Shown here piece by piece: positions 55,780-63,994 of a stretch of 64,000 nt of DNA. The DNA comes from a virus. The notes beneath the pieces were generated by a model. The model ran no database searches. It saw only the letters and a program-made list of their open reading frames with translations, and was not told the DNA's origin. A program made the position numbers and the translations under genes. Location of the stretch: the IMG/VR virus record IMGVR_UViG_3300047994_000087, positions 62,001 through 126,000 of that record; one strand, given 5' to 3'. Each line of letters opens with the position of its first letter. Position 1 is the stretch's first letter.

Positions 55780-56931
55780 CTAATGCCAGTCTGTGAGTTC
55801 GTCCGCACCCTTTTGGGTCAAGTAACTGTCTGAAATCGCTTTCAATACTTTACGACCATTCCAAGACTGCTTCTCATAAACATCCTTCAGAACTACCCCT
55901 TCCCGTATTTTCTGGCCGCCCACAGTAGAATCTCCTTCCCTCATTGCACTAATCAACGCAGGTGAATAAGTTCCTAGATACAAGAAAGGCACCATAGGCA
56001 ACTCTCTCTCCTCACAGAAGGCCTTGAACTGCTCATAAGGTAAATACTTGTAGTCCACCTTCACGTCATAGACAAACAAGCTGTGCTCTCCAGGTCCATG
56101 CCCGTAGTTGTACTTCGCCTGAACTCCATCACCTACAATCTCCCCATATATTGCTTCATTGGGCTTGAGTTTGCTAGGGATATCGTACTGCTTGGATATT
56201 TTTCCATATATGTCAAAGCCGTAGTACAGCTCACCTCTCTTAGGCTTACGTTGCAGCTGCACATTACGTGACCCATAGCAGAACTGATAGGCGGGCAGTA
56301 GTCCAAAGAACTTTCTGATCTTGTCCCATAACGTCGACGCAACTGAGGGGAACAAACCAGCCCTATATGAGGTTCCATGCAACTTTTCGGAAATATAGAC
56401 TGTGTCTTCATCCGTAAAGATCTGTGGGTAGTTTTTCCAGTTGCTAATGTCGTTATACTTCTGGAAGGCCGGATTGTTTCCAGGCTTCCGTTGTCCGCTT
56501 CCGCCGACCTGCATATGCTGAGGCAGCGAACTAACGGGCGGCTCGTACTTGGTGATCTGAAGAAGCTCAGTAACATCATCCCCCAACTTAGCCTTACTCA
56601 GCGCTGGGTACATCTCAAGCAACTCAGGACTGAAATCGACAATCATGCCTTGGCTGATGGCACCACGAAGTTTGATTGACTTCACACGGCTCTTAGAGAG
56701 AGTGACCTTACTTCCTATTGGGAAGAGAAAGTCCTCCAGTTGCTTAGGGAGCACTGCATCGATGGGAATGTAGATAGTCTTATCGCCCACCTTGTAACGG
56801 GGCTGCCCATCCTCTGTCCTTGAGGTAACCACCCGCCAACCTCTCACTGCAACGCAGTCAAGTCTGTCCGCATTGGGATGTCTCTCAATACTTTCTATTG
56901 CTACCACTTCAACTCTGAAATCGCTTCCCAT
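55780..56931 (-). CDS. RNA ligase, DRB0094 family
   Basis: 383 residues. The N-terminal OB-like domain (VEVVAIESIERHPNADRLDC) matches the Deinococcus DRB0094 Rnl5-type ligases. Nucleotidyltransferase motif I SEKLHGTS with Lys183 as the AMP acceptor, motif III YGFDIYG (238-243), IYGEIVGDG (261-269), motif IV EGVVLK (344-349) and motif V KVLKAIS (361-367). Probably repairs nicked RNA, such as tRNAs cut by host defence, in keeping with the phage tRNA array (inference). Confidence 0.9.
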   Translation of the reverse strand: MGSDFRVEVVAIESIERHPNADRLDCVAVRGWRVVTSRTEDGQPRYKVGDKTIYIPIDAVLPKQLEDFLFPIGSKVTLSKSRVKSIKLRGAISQGMIVDFSPELLEMYPALSKAKLGDDVTELLQITKYEPPVSSLPQHMQVGGSGQRKPGNNPAFQKYNDISNWKNYPQIFTDEDTVYISEKLHGTSYRAGLFPSVASTLWDKIRKFFGLLPAYQFCYGSRNVQLQRKPKRGELYYGFDIYGKISKQYDIPSKLKPNEAIYGEIVGDGVQAKYNYGHGPGEHSLFVYDVKVDYKYLPYEQFKAFCEERELPMVPFLYLGTYSPALISAMREGDSTVGGQKIREGVVLKDVYEKQSWNGRKVLKAISDSYLTQKGADELTDWH

Positions 56932-56933
56932 TT

Positions 56934-57425
56934 TTATTCCTCTGCGAGTGTTCCCGTTGCTTCATATGTAAGCTCCGCAAAAGGCGCAGGCATAAGAATG
57001 CTGTCTTCGCCACCTCCTTGATTTGCCGGATCTTCATAAACTGCATTCAATGCTTTGGAACCGGTGCCGTAGTTGACTTTATCGTCATCAACCACCACAA
57101 CATCTTTGGTCAGTTCCTTCGCTCTATTGATCAGATCCTCGTCTACTAGAACCGCCTCTTCCTCTGCCGCCTTCTGCGCAGCTTCAAAGGCTTCCAGCTC
57201 TTCCCGCACATCCTTGAGCGACTGCGTGCCTTCGGCTCTAGCTACGAACTCATGCCAATCACTTCCATCACGGCGCCGCAAGAAACGCTCAATACGCTCC
57301 TCAGGAAGTCCTGACAGGAAGGCAATCTCTTTCGCGCTGTACTTGTCGAACACGTGCAAATAAAGTGCCATGCTGGCTGTTCCAAATTCTGAACGTGTCA
57401 TCGTCATCTGTGCTTGTGTACTCAT
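56934..57425 (-). CDS. Hypothetical protein with HTH-like segment
   Basis: 163 residues. FDKYSAKEIAFLSGLPEERI followed by ERFLRRRDGSDW looks like a helix-turn-helix; then a Glu/Ala-rich helix and acidic end. Confidence 0.55.
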   Translation of the reverse strand: MSTQAQMTMTRSEFGTASMALYLHVFDKYSAKEIAFLSGLPEERIERFLRRRDGSDWHEFVARAEGTQSLKDVREELEAFEAAQKAAEEEAVLVDEDLINRAKELTKDVVVVDDDKVNYGTGSKALNAVYEDPANQGGGEDSILMPAPFAELTYEATGTLAEE

Positions 57426-57613
57426 TCGTTTATTTCCTCAGTTGTTTGTTTGTCTTGTCCGTAAAACTCTTCAATAATCCGACCGTTACTGGCTATAATT
57501 TCTTCGTTTGACATACAGCAATTACAAAAGTCAAACGAAAGCACTCCGCCCTGTATGTTTGCGTGCAGCGGCCTTGATAGCGTGATCACGTCTTCCGTAT
57601 CTTCTTCCGTCAC
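57422..57613 (-). CDS. Small protein
   Basis: 63 residues from GTG 57613 (GTGA overlap). FCNCC cluster mid-protein. Not recognised. Confidence 0.55.
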   Translation of the reverse strand: MTEEDTEDVITLSRPLHANIQGGVLSFDFCNCCMSNEEIIASNGRIIEEFYGQDKQTTEEINE

Positions 57614-57864
57614 GCTAAGTCCTCCCACTTCTCCAGTAGCTGTTCCTGGACCATCTGCACAAAGTCTTCAAGCTCCTTCTTGGAGCAGTCGAAGTACGTC
57701 ACTATCTTCCGGCCTTCAAACACCACAAAGCATGCATCACCGTCACTGTTCTTTCCAACGATCATCAGAGGGCTAAACTTCTTACCGTCCTCTTCAATCT
57801 CCTGACCACGTAGATGGATGCTTGTGTCACAGTCATATTTGACCAAAATCGGATTTGACTTCAT
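57610..57864 (-). CDS. Hypothetical protein
   Basis: 84 residues, beta-rich start then helix (SKKELEDFVQMVQEQLLEKW). Not recognised. Confidence 0.58.
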   Translation of the reverse strand: MKSNPILVKYDCDTSIHLRGQEIEEDGKKFSPLMIVGKNSDGDACFVVFEGRKIVTYFDCSKKELEDFVQMVQEQLLEKWEDLA

Positions 57865-58028
57865 TTACTGAACCACATACCTACAATGCCGACCACAAAA
57901 ATGCCCACCAGCACTGTCAGCTGTAGAACCACCTGTGCAAGAAAGGGGACAATGCACCACATGTATCCAATGTGGATAATCTTTAGTGCTTCCAAAATAA
58001 CCAGCACGAATGAAAGCCAAGCTAACAT
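57861..58028 (-). CDS. Small membrane protein, two helices
   Basis: 55 residues, ATG with GGGAGG upstream. Two hydrophobic stretches (LAWLSFVLVILEALKII; LAQVVLQLTVLVGIFVVGIV). A holin-like size, but no charge pattern proves that. ATGA with the next gene. Confidence 0.65.
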   Translation of the reverse strand: MLAWLSFVLVILEALKIIHIGYMWCIVPFLAQVVLQLTVLVGIFVVGIVGMWFSK

Positions 58029-58061
58029 GGCGTCTACCTCCCAATTAACTGTCCTTAGATC

Positions 58062-58394
58062 CTAATAGCCCTGATGTGCGTCGAACTGCATAGCCGTCAT
58101 ATCATCTGAGTCTTTCTCTTCGACCTCTATGGGTCCTGCATAAAAGCCACTGTAGTTCTGCATGGCACCGGAACGCCATTGGTTTAACTCATTACGTGCC
58201 GCTTGCAACTCACCCCTCAACTGTAACAGAGCCTCTGTAGGGGTTGGTGCTTTTCGCCGTCTTTCGTCCATAACTTCTGCGTCCATCTTTTCGACCTCTA
58301 TCCAGGCCATGCGGAGTTTCTCTTTGAGAGATTCATTCTCTGTTCGCAACTTAGAAACTGTCTGCTCCAATATGACTTCTCTCGGTTCCTTCAT
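58062..58394 (-). CDS. Hypothetical coiled-coil protein
   Basis: 110 residues; long coiled coil at the N-terminus (LRTENESLKEKLRMAWIEVE). Not recognised. Confidence 0.58.
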   Translation of the reverse strand: MKEPREVILEQTVSKLRTENESLKEKLRMAWIEVEKMDAEVMDERRRKAPTPTEALLQLRGELQAARNELNQWRSGAMQNYSGFYAGPIEVEEKDSDDMTAMQFDAHQGY

Positions 58395-58528
58395 CTCAAT
58401 CCACTACAAAACTTACATACAAACAGTACTACTGCACACATACACACAAATACTCGCAGCATGACGAAGGCGACTGCCTTCAGGGTCTTCCTTGCAAATT
58501 CCTCAAACACTTTTCTTGACTCTCTCAT
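58391..58528 (-). CDS. Small membrane protein
   Basis: 45 residues; basic amphipathic start, then AVAFVMLRVFVCMCAVVLFV. ATGA overlap upstream, 4-base overlap downstream. Confidence 0.6.
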   Translation of the reverse strand: MRESRKVFEEFARKTLKAVAFVMLRVFVCMCAVVLFVCKFCSGLR

Positions 58529-58764
58529 TGTTTAGGTCCACACGCTTCCGACACCGCGAGAGGGAACAACTCCTTGACACACAACAAGAATTCAACAATC
58601 TCTGTCTTTGATAAGTAGAACACCACTCCCGGATTGGGGTCTAAATTCACTTCGACGCGCAGCACATCAGTCTTGTTTAGAAGCCTATCCCCTTTGGATA
58701 TGTGCATCTCTACTTGGGAGCACTTTAGGTTGAATTCTTTGTTGATCATCTCAACATATCCCAC
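58525..58764 (-). CDS. Hypothetical protein
   Basis: 79 residues, strand-rich then helix. Not recognised. Confidence 0.58.
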   Translation of the reverse strand: MGYVEMINKEFNLKCSQVEMHISKGDRLLNKTDVLRVEVNLDPNPGVVFYLSKTEIVEFLLCVKELFPLAVSEACGPKQ

Positions 58765-58955
58765 AGCTTGGTCTTGAGTTCCCGCTTAGCATCTTCTTTC
58801 GCCTGCCATGCCCTGTAGTCGTCTAAGCAACGCTCATCTAGTGTCACGTCAGCAACTCTCTTGATCATTCTGATTGCGTCCAACACAACCTGGACATCGT
58901 CATCTCTCATGGGCTTGTCGAACGTCACTACGCAGCCGTTATATCTATCTGTCAT
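58746..58955 (-). CDS. Small conserved-looking protein
   Basis: 69 residues. VVTFDKPMRDDDVQVVLDAI then MIKRVADVT resembles a small phage protein type (GVIVT.....D.....i..AI..i.GV..V). Function unknown. Confidence 0.6.
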   Translation of the reverse strand: MTDRYNGCVVTFDKPMRDDDVQVVLDAIRMIKRVADVTLDERCLDDYRAWQAKEDAKRELKTKLWDMLR

Positions 58956-59281
58956 TCATCCACCCATTTAACTAGTTCTTTACTCCAAACCTTTCCAGGA
59001 GGGCCGTATGCTATCGCTATTAATTTGGCCCCTTCAAAGCTGCCCTCTTTGTTGCCCCAACTCTCTTTAGTCCCTTCAGGCCATGGCTCTGCCTTAGCTT
59101 GTTCATCTATTCCGCTAGCATATGCTATGAATGATTCTTTCGGCACCCAAGTACGCAAATGATTGACATGCACTTCTCCAACAAAATCCTCCCACTCAGG
59201 CGTCAAATTCCAGCCCCAATCAATGTCATTCATTCTTCCACCGCACCCGTAATGAATTTGAGTGACCTCACTCATCAGCAA
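58952..59281 (-). CDS. Hypothetical protein
   Basis: 109 residues; TTG 59281 has GGAGG at a good distance, ATG 59275 is the alternative. Trp-rich. Not recognised. Confidence 0.55.
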   Translation of the reverse strand: MLMSEVTQIHYGCGGRMNDIDWGWNLTPEWEDFVGEVHVNHLRTWVPKESFIAYASGIDEQAKAEPWPEGTKESWGNKEGSFEGAKLIAIAYGPPGKVWSKELVKWVDE

Positions 59282-59299
59282 TAAACGAGCCTCCCCAGG

Positions 59300-59470
59300 T
59301 CATACTGGCCCGTCCTTCATTGCGTCCTCTAGTGTGTCTAACATAATCTGAGGCATGGGTCCGAGATCTTCAACAGAGCATTCCTCATTAGTCATTATGT
59401 TGAGCGCTTCCGTCAGGCCCAACACTTCCTCATACCTTTTGATGGCAGCGAGCACTTCTTCAGGAGTCAT
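59300..59470 (-). CDS. Small protein
   Basis: 56 residues, helical, Met-rich (DLGPMPQIMLDTLEDAMKDG). Not recognised. Confidence 0.52.
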   Translation of the reverse strand: MTPEEVLAAIKRYEEVLGLTEALNIMTNEECSVEDLGPMPQIMLDTLEDAMKDGPV

Positions 59471-59476
59471 CTCTAC

Positions 59477-59746
59477 TTAAACCCCATTACGAAACAATTT
59501 AGCCTTGTCCCTATCGACCATCAATACACCAGTCCTAGTGCCATAAGTAATCCCCATCTCACGCAGACCAAGATCACCAGGATACTTAGTTTGTCCTTGA
59601 CCAGGAACAAGCTCACCTGTGTTAGCTTCGCGCCACACGTACACACCATTCTCCTGAAGGTGCATAGTGGCAAGGAAGGTGCCCTGATCGTTGATCACCA
59701 ACTGAATCTTAGGGTCAGTTCGCCTTTTGTTCTTATGGCTTGGCAT
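59477..59746 (-). CDS. Hypothetical protein
   Basis: 89 residues from ATG 59746 (GAGGGG upstream). Basic start MPSHKNKRR, beta-rich body. Not recognised. Confidence 0.55.
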   Translation of the reverse strand: MPSHKNKRRTDPKIQLVINDQGTFLATMHLQENGVYVWREANTGELVPGQGQTKYPGDLGLREMGITYGTRTGVLMVDRDKAKLFRNGV

Positions 59747-59993
59747 GATGAACAATCCCCTCGAAATAAAGACTCTGTTCTCTAACCAGGCACGACACAA
59801 GCGGCTGAATATCGCGCTTTGTCCGCTCCAATGAAGCATAAGCGTTAGCTTGGTGCCGTTTAGCTTCAGTCCCCAAGCCTTCCATAGTGAGCAACACTTT
59901 CATAGCTCGCTCAATATGCTGGTCTGCTTCCATCGCCAGCCGCATCCTGATCTCTTCTGGTGAGTATGCTGGGGCTATTTTCTGTTCTGTCAT
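59733..59993 (-). CDS. Hypothetical helical protein
   Basis: 86 residues, helical. ATGA with the frame ending at 59990. Not recognised. Confidence 0.58.
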   Translation of the reverse strand: MTEQKIAPAYSPEEIRMRLAMEADQHIERAMKVLLTMEGLGTEAKRHQANAYASLERTKRDIQPLVSCLVREQSLYFEGIVHHAKP

Positions 59994-60171
59994 TTTTCGT
60001 CCTCTACCTTATGGAACCCAACCGTTCCTTCCTTCTGTCTACGGTAAAACTCTTCTCGATAGGGCTCCAAAAACTTGGGCACATATCCGAATCCCCGCAA
60101 GTACCACCCAACCAGACCGATCAATGCATCTTCTCCAACTGGCTTCAGTATGTCGTCGACTTCCTAGTCAT
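59990..60171 (-). pseudogene. Small gene with probable one-base deletion near start
   Basis: ATG 60171 sits in an ATGA overlap but stops after 8 codons. A frame one base away reads EVDDILKPVGEDALIGLVGW ... EEFYRRQKEGTVGFHKVEDE to 59990, whose stop overlaps the next ATG. One inserted base after codon 2 would give a continuous 60-residue protein. An internal TTG behind GGAGAAG could still express a shorter form. Confidence 0.55.
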
Positions 60172-60404
60172 TCGCTGTCATAATGCACCGTCTGCGAGTA
60201 ATAGACGCGCTTGTCGTCGTTGTTCCAGTCTTGTTGCAGGCACTGTCTCAGTCGTTCATACAGTCCTTTACGTTCCGACTCAATCTCCCCAGTCCTTGGT
60301 AGATAGATCACGAACTTGTCGTAATCCTCATCACTTATTGGGGTGTCGCCAGACTTGACACGAATAGGTGAGCCTATGTTCTCTTTGCCGAAATAGACTT
60401 TCAT
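60168..60404 (-). CDS. Hypothetical protein
   Basis: 78 residues, MKVYFGKENIGSPIRVKSGD start. Not recognised. ATGA junctions. Confidence 0.58.
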   Translation of the reverse strand: MKVYFGKENIGSPIRVKSGDTPISDEDYDKFVIYLPRTGEIESERKGLYERLRQCLQQDWNNDDKRVYYSQTVHYDSE

Positions 60405-60562
60405 CTCCAGTGCATCTCCATGTATAAGGTCGCCCTTGCCATTCGTTCGACGGCCTCAAGTCTCTGGTGCACCTGGAAGAACTCCAGGCCTGTAACAATC
60501 GTGCCGATACTCAACAGCATCATCACAAAGAACACACCCTTATCGTGCTTAGTGTCCATCAT
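60401..60562 (-). CDS. Small membrane protein
   Basis: 53 residues, membrane helix VFFVMMLLSIGTIVTGLEFF, then a helical tail. ATGATG start overlapping the upstream stop. Confidence 0.6.
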   Translation of the reverse strand: MMDTKHDKGVFFVMMLLSIGTIVTGLEFFQVHQRLEAVERMARATLYMEMHWR

Positions 60563-60735
60563 TCTTCTTTCGCCTCAGCATTGTCCTCTGGGTACAAACC
60601 AGCGGAGTAAGCAAACGACACAGCCCTAATCAAATAATCCAGGTCCTGGTCGTTAAACAATATTGCCCGCTTCATGCGGTCTGGGTCTTGTCGTAAGTCC
60701 TGCTCGTCTTGCAACAGGTCTGTCACATCTTTCAT
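60559..60735 (-). CDS. Small protein
   Basis: 58 residues, helical, acidic (DVTDLLQDEQDLRQDPDRMK). ATGA overlap upstream. Confidence 0.58.
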   Translation of the reverse strand: MKDVTDLLQDEQDLRQDPDRMKRAILFNDQDLDYLIRAVSFAYSAGLYPEDNAEAKEE

Positions 60736-61241
60736 TGATTTTCCTCTTCTTCCTTGATTTCCGACTTAAGCAAGCTCTGTGTCAATTCCCGTGATGCATC
60801 TTCAAAGCCAGGACCGTCGCTGCCCCACTCCTCAATCATGTGTTGTTCTGCCAGCTTGAATAATTCGGGCATACGCCGCACTAATTGACCAAGCTCTGTC
60901 TCAGCTGCGGACTTTCGCCACTGAATCAACTCAGCAGACAAGGGACTAACCGCCCAATCTTCTGACAGCTCCAGGACCTTCTGTTTGGCCTCTCGCAGCT
61001 CTTCTTCCATCTTACCGACCTGCTCAACAAGATCGCTGCCAGTCACAACCACAGCGCCACCAGCGGACAAGTCATGGCTGGCCGTCTTCCAATAAACCGA
61101 GTGCTGTTCTAGTTGATCAATGATTGCCTCAAGCCTTCGCACGGTCTTGATCAATAAACTCTGCGCGTTCGGGTCACCTTGGGCATGGCAATGTGCCAAT
61201 CCAACAATCGCGTTTATTAAATCGCTTGTCAGTTCACTCAT
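60732..61241 (-). CDS. Hypothetical coiled-coil protein
   Basis: 169 residues from ATG 61241 (ATGA). Long helices (LVEQVGKMEEELREAKQKVL). Shares the ELGxLVRRMPxL segment with the protein at 61435-62013, so the two are probably related. Confidence 0.6.
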   Translation of the reverse strand: MSELTSDLINAIVGLAHCHAQGDPNAQSLLIKTVRRLEAIIDQLEQHSVYWKTASHDLSAGGAVVVTGSDLVEQVGKMEEELREAKQKVLELSEDWAVSPLSAELIQWRKSAAETELGQLVRRMPELFKLAEQHMIEEWGSDGPGFEDASRELTQSLLKSEIKEEEENQ

Positions 61242-61435
61242 GGACCACTCACCGTATAAGCCTGCTTCAGCCACTTCAAGTACTTAGTCAACTGCAACGC
61301 TTCCTCATGTCCTGGACCTACGAACTCTTTGATCGTCCCTGAGTCTGGGTCAAAGCAGTAACCGACTGACAGCTCAAGCTCCAACCGTTCCGCGCATTCA
61401 ATTGCTTGGTCTATGGTAAATATGTCGTCGCTCAT
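61238..61435 (-). CDS. Small protein
   Basis: 65 residues, helical, one-base overlap upstream. Not recognised. Confidence 0.55.
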   Translation of the reverse strand: MSDDIFTIDQAIECAERLELELSVGYCFDPDSGTIKEFVGPGHEEALQLTKYLKWLKQAYTVSGP

Positions 61436-62013
61436 TACTTATTCTCCAATGCAGCCTCTATCGCTGCTTCCGGTAACCATCTAGGGTCTCCAGTGATTGA
61501 TATTGGATCATCGTACAAGCGCTTTAACTCTACTTCCCAAACAGGAGATCCGTATCGAGGAAAGTGAACGGTCAGACCGACACTGTACGGGTCTGGTTCC
61601 TCTATGTCATTGTCTAAAAGGGCAGGCATCCTGCGGACCAACTCTCCAAGCTTCTCATTCTTTAAGGTCATCTCAGGATTACACGTGTGCTCGTCGACCT
61701 GATAGGCCTCACACAGAGGGCACGCAGAGGCCATTTCAACTCGTTCTCTCAATTGCTTATTTTCAATCTGGAGTCTGTGCTCAATGCGCTGACATAGTTC
61801 GCGTATACGGAAAGACGCAGCCTTCCAATGGGCAGCCACTTTCCTGGCTTGCATAAGCTCAGCATTCTCTTTCTCAAGTTCAGTACACAGCGCATGGTAT
61901 GCAGCATCACTAGCCATCAGTTGATCCGGTCGTGCTACGTCATAACACGCTATTCCGCGCTCTGATGCAACAACCGCATTTATCAACGGTCTCCATTTAT
62001 CACTGAGTGTCAT
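61435..62013 (-). CDS. Coiled-coil protein with CxxC/C pair
   Basis: 192 residues; coiled coil (ALCTELEKENAELMQARKVA), then CPLCEAYQVDEHTC (zinc-hook-like) and KLGELVRRMPALLDN, repeated in the downstream neighbour. Confidence 0.6.
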   Translation of the reverse strand: MTLSDKWRPLINAVVASERGIACYDVARPDQLMASDAAYHALCTELEKENAELMQARKVAAHWKAASFRIRELCQRIEHRLQIENKQLRERVEMASACPLCEAYQVDEHTCNPEMTLKNEKLGELVRRMPALLDNDIEEPDPYSVGLTVHFPRYGSPVWEVELKRLYDDPISITGDPRWLPEAAIEAALENK

Positions 62014-62024
62014 CTATTAAAGTC

Positions 62025-62287
62025 CTAAGCTGGATGATTGTATTGACTGTCTTGCAGCTCCGCCGCTTTCTTCACGTCTTCATGAATGAATGTGCTGCTT
62101 AAGTTCTCTATGTTGCTTCAGGATGTCGATCAGGTCATTGACACCTGAAGGCAAAAGGAGTAATACGTATGTCCTTTGTTGGATGCCTGTTCTTATGCAC
62201 AACCAACAACTCAAGCATGTACTCAATAGATAGTGTTTCTGCCACCGGTTCTTTCTCCTTCTCGAAGATCTCCCAAAACTTACTCAT
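62025..62287 (-). pseudogene. Small gene with two indels
   Basis: ATG 62287 (ATGA overlap). The intact part reads MSKFWEIFEKEKEPVAETLS ... KDIRITP. Removing one T from the T4 run at 62153-62156 continues with LPSGVNDLIDILKQHRELKQ. Then a GAAT tandem duplication (plus strand, about 62083-62090), when reduced to one copy, continues as HIHEDVKKAAELQDSQYNH to the stop at 62025. Total 85 residues, exact multiple of three. Confidence 0.62.
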
Positions 62288-62436
62288 ACGCTTGTCCACC
62301 TCGATTTATACTCAACACAGTGAGAGCACGAGAACCATGCGTAACCAACTTTACCCATACCACAGTTGGTAAATATTGCCTGCTTCCACTTGATGAAGAC
62401 CCATTTATGCAGCCCTATGTCACATAACATTGTCAC
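62284..62436 (-). CDS. Small Cys-containing protein
   Basis: 50 residues from GTG 62436 (GTGA). FTNCGMGKVGYAWFSCSHC suggests a metal site. ATGA with the next gene. Confidence 0.52.
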   Translation of the reverse strand: MTMLCDIGLHKWVFIKWKQAIFTNCGMGKVGYAWFSCSHCVEYKSRWTSV

Positions 62437-62777
62437 CACCCACAATGCTGACACGAGTCACGCTCATGTATAGGATAGCCACACTTACATAGCTGTGCAT
62501 CCGTTCTCTTCATCGCTGCTCTCGATATCACATGTACTCCAGGGACTTCTGGTCTCGTATCAGCCATTTCAACCAACTTGTTAGTGAGTTGTTTGATGTA
62601 CTCAGCCTGTCCCTTTATGTGCCTTTCCATATCGTCAATTGCTTCTGCAAGCTCTCTAACCTTTGCCGGTATTACATAGATAGGGGCATGCGCATAGTCA
62701 GACATCTTGTAAGGCTGCCCAGACTTCTTAGATGCTTCCTTGATCTCAGTAAGTAATCGGTCAGTCTTCTTACTCAT
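62433..62777 (-). CDS. Hypothetical protein with C-terminal zinc ribbon
   Basis: 114 residues; helix (ELAEAIDDMERHIKGQAEYI) and LCKCGYPIHERDSCQHCGW, a zinc ribbon at the very end. Confidence 0.6.
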   Translation of the reverse strand: MSKKTDRLLTEIKEASKKSGQPYKMSDYAHAPIYVIPAKVRELAEAIDDMERHIKGQAEYIKQLTNKLVEMADTRPEVPGVHVISRAAMKRTDAQLCKCGYPIHERDSCQHCGW

Positions 62778-63289
62778 TCATTTGCTTCCAGGAACGTGCC
62801 GCCTGCAATGAGATCCTTACCCTTAATACTTTCTCCTGCCAGGAGGGCTGAGAACTCCTGATGCTTTCCAAACTCAGGCGCTGCTTCAGGAATGAGTACA
62901 AGCTCTGTGCCTTCCCATCCATACACAAACTTGCCTTCCAGGCCTTTGCCCTTCATGCAATTTGCATTCTCTAGGACATAGAGCAAGTTAGGCATAGTGA
63001 TCTCAAACTCAAAGCCGCGAGGGTCATACACACGTGAGTAAGTCTGTCTGGCATCCCATCCTCTGCAACCACCGCCTGCCATCTTATTGAGCACGAATCC
63101 TTCAGTAGGCACATTGTCATATTCAGTGTTATCTATCTTCTCATCACGCCAACTCTGCCACGACTTCTCTTTACGGAGCACGCCCTTAGCGTCGTAGTAG
63201 ATGACGTATGCAAGTTTGCCTGTATAAGTACCCTTGCGGTCCTGGTAGCCTACGTTGATCCGCTTGGGTATGTATATTGTGCTGTTCAT
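62774..63289 (-). CDS. Conserved phage protein
   Basis: 171 residues from ATG 63289 (ATGA). INVGYQDRKGTYTGKLAYVI, KEKSWQSWRD, YDPRGFEFEITMPNLLYVLE and KGKGLEGKFVYGWEG form a block pattern I associate with a conserved large-phage protein of unknown function. Confidence 0.68.
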   Translation of the reverse strand: MNSTIYIPKRINVGYQDRKGTYTGKLAYVIYYDAKGVLRKEKSWQSWRDEKIDNTEYDNVPTEGFVLNKMAGGGCRGWDARQTYSRVYDPRGFEFEITMPNLLYVLENANCMKGKGLEGKFVYGWEGTELVLIPEAAPEFGKHQEFSALLAGESIKGKDLIAGGTFLEANE

Positions 63290-63597
63290 CCGTTCCAATT
63301 CTCCTTGCCATACACACGCATCTTGTACAGATCGTCTCGACTCATTTCTATAACCTCTTTGGCATTATTAGTCTTCTTCCAACCACACCCCCAACCATCC
63401 TCTTCCCACAAGCAGTCGAAGCATTTACGGCGCGGTGGAAACGCCCCTCCCATATTCAGGGGTGTGTACTCACACTCTGCCACTTTGGTGTGCTTGCACT
63501 TCCTCTGTGTCTCAGCAATGAGTTCTGACTGTTCTTTGATGAGCTTATTTATTCTATCTTGCAGCCTGTAGATAGGGGGCTTGATTGTTTTGGTCAT
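63286..63597 (-). CDS. Zinc-binding hypothetical protein
   Basis: 103 residues; helical start, then CKHTKVAEC...CFDC...CGW with enough Cys/His for zinc. Not recognised. Confidence 0.58.
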   Translation of the reverse strand: MTKTIKPPIYRLQDRINKLIKEQSELIAETQRKCKHTKVAECEYTPLNMGGAFPPRRKCFDCLWEEDGWGCGWKKTNNAKEVIEMSRDDLYKMRVYGKENWNG

Positions 63598-63842
63598 CCG
63601 TTCTCCCAGAGCTTGTCTGTTAAAGCTCTACTAGTCCGCTCGTGCTCCCGTTTTAACATGTCATATTCAGTGCACAAGGAAACAATCTCCGCCTCTAAAT
63701 TACCTTTAGCGCGAATAGCATCGCCTACTGCTGCCCCATATTCTGGCTTATTGACCAGCATCGACTTTATTTGATTAGCGGACACTAGATCATTAATGAG
63801 CTTGAGTATTTTCTCTGCCCTATTTACAGAATCTTCTTTCAT
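63594..63842 (-). CDS. Small helical protein with tag-like segment
   Basis: 82 residues; SVNRAEKILKLIND near the start recalls the shared tag but is preceded by five residues and lacks the Glu. Helical. Confidence 0.52.
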   Translation of the reverse strand: MKEDSVNRAEKILKLINDLVSANQIKSMLVNKPEYGAAVGDAIRAKGNLEAEIVSLCTEYDMLKREHERTSRALTDKLWENG

Positions 63843-63994
63843 TCATCTATGTCCTCAAATGCTGCTTCGTAAGCATGCGCCCACGACTCCAGTTCTTCTA
63901 GCCGTTGCAATGGCACCCCTATCTTTGCCTCTTTAGGATACTTAGGGTCTGCCGCATACGCCTCCAGCTCGTCATGTAATTTGAGCACGGCCAT
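63839..63994 (-). CDS. Small protein, possibly partial
   Basis: 51 residues from ATG 63994; the frame is open to the window edge, so a longer start outside is possible. Helical, acidic. ATGA junction with the next gene. Confidence 0.5.
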   Translation of the reverse strand: MAVLKLHDELEAYAADPKYPKEAKIGVPLQRLEELESWAHAYEAAFEDIDE

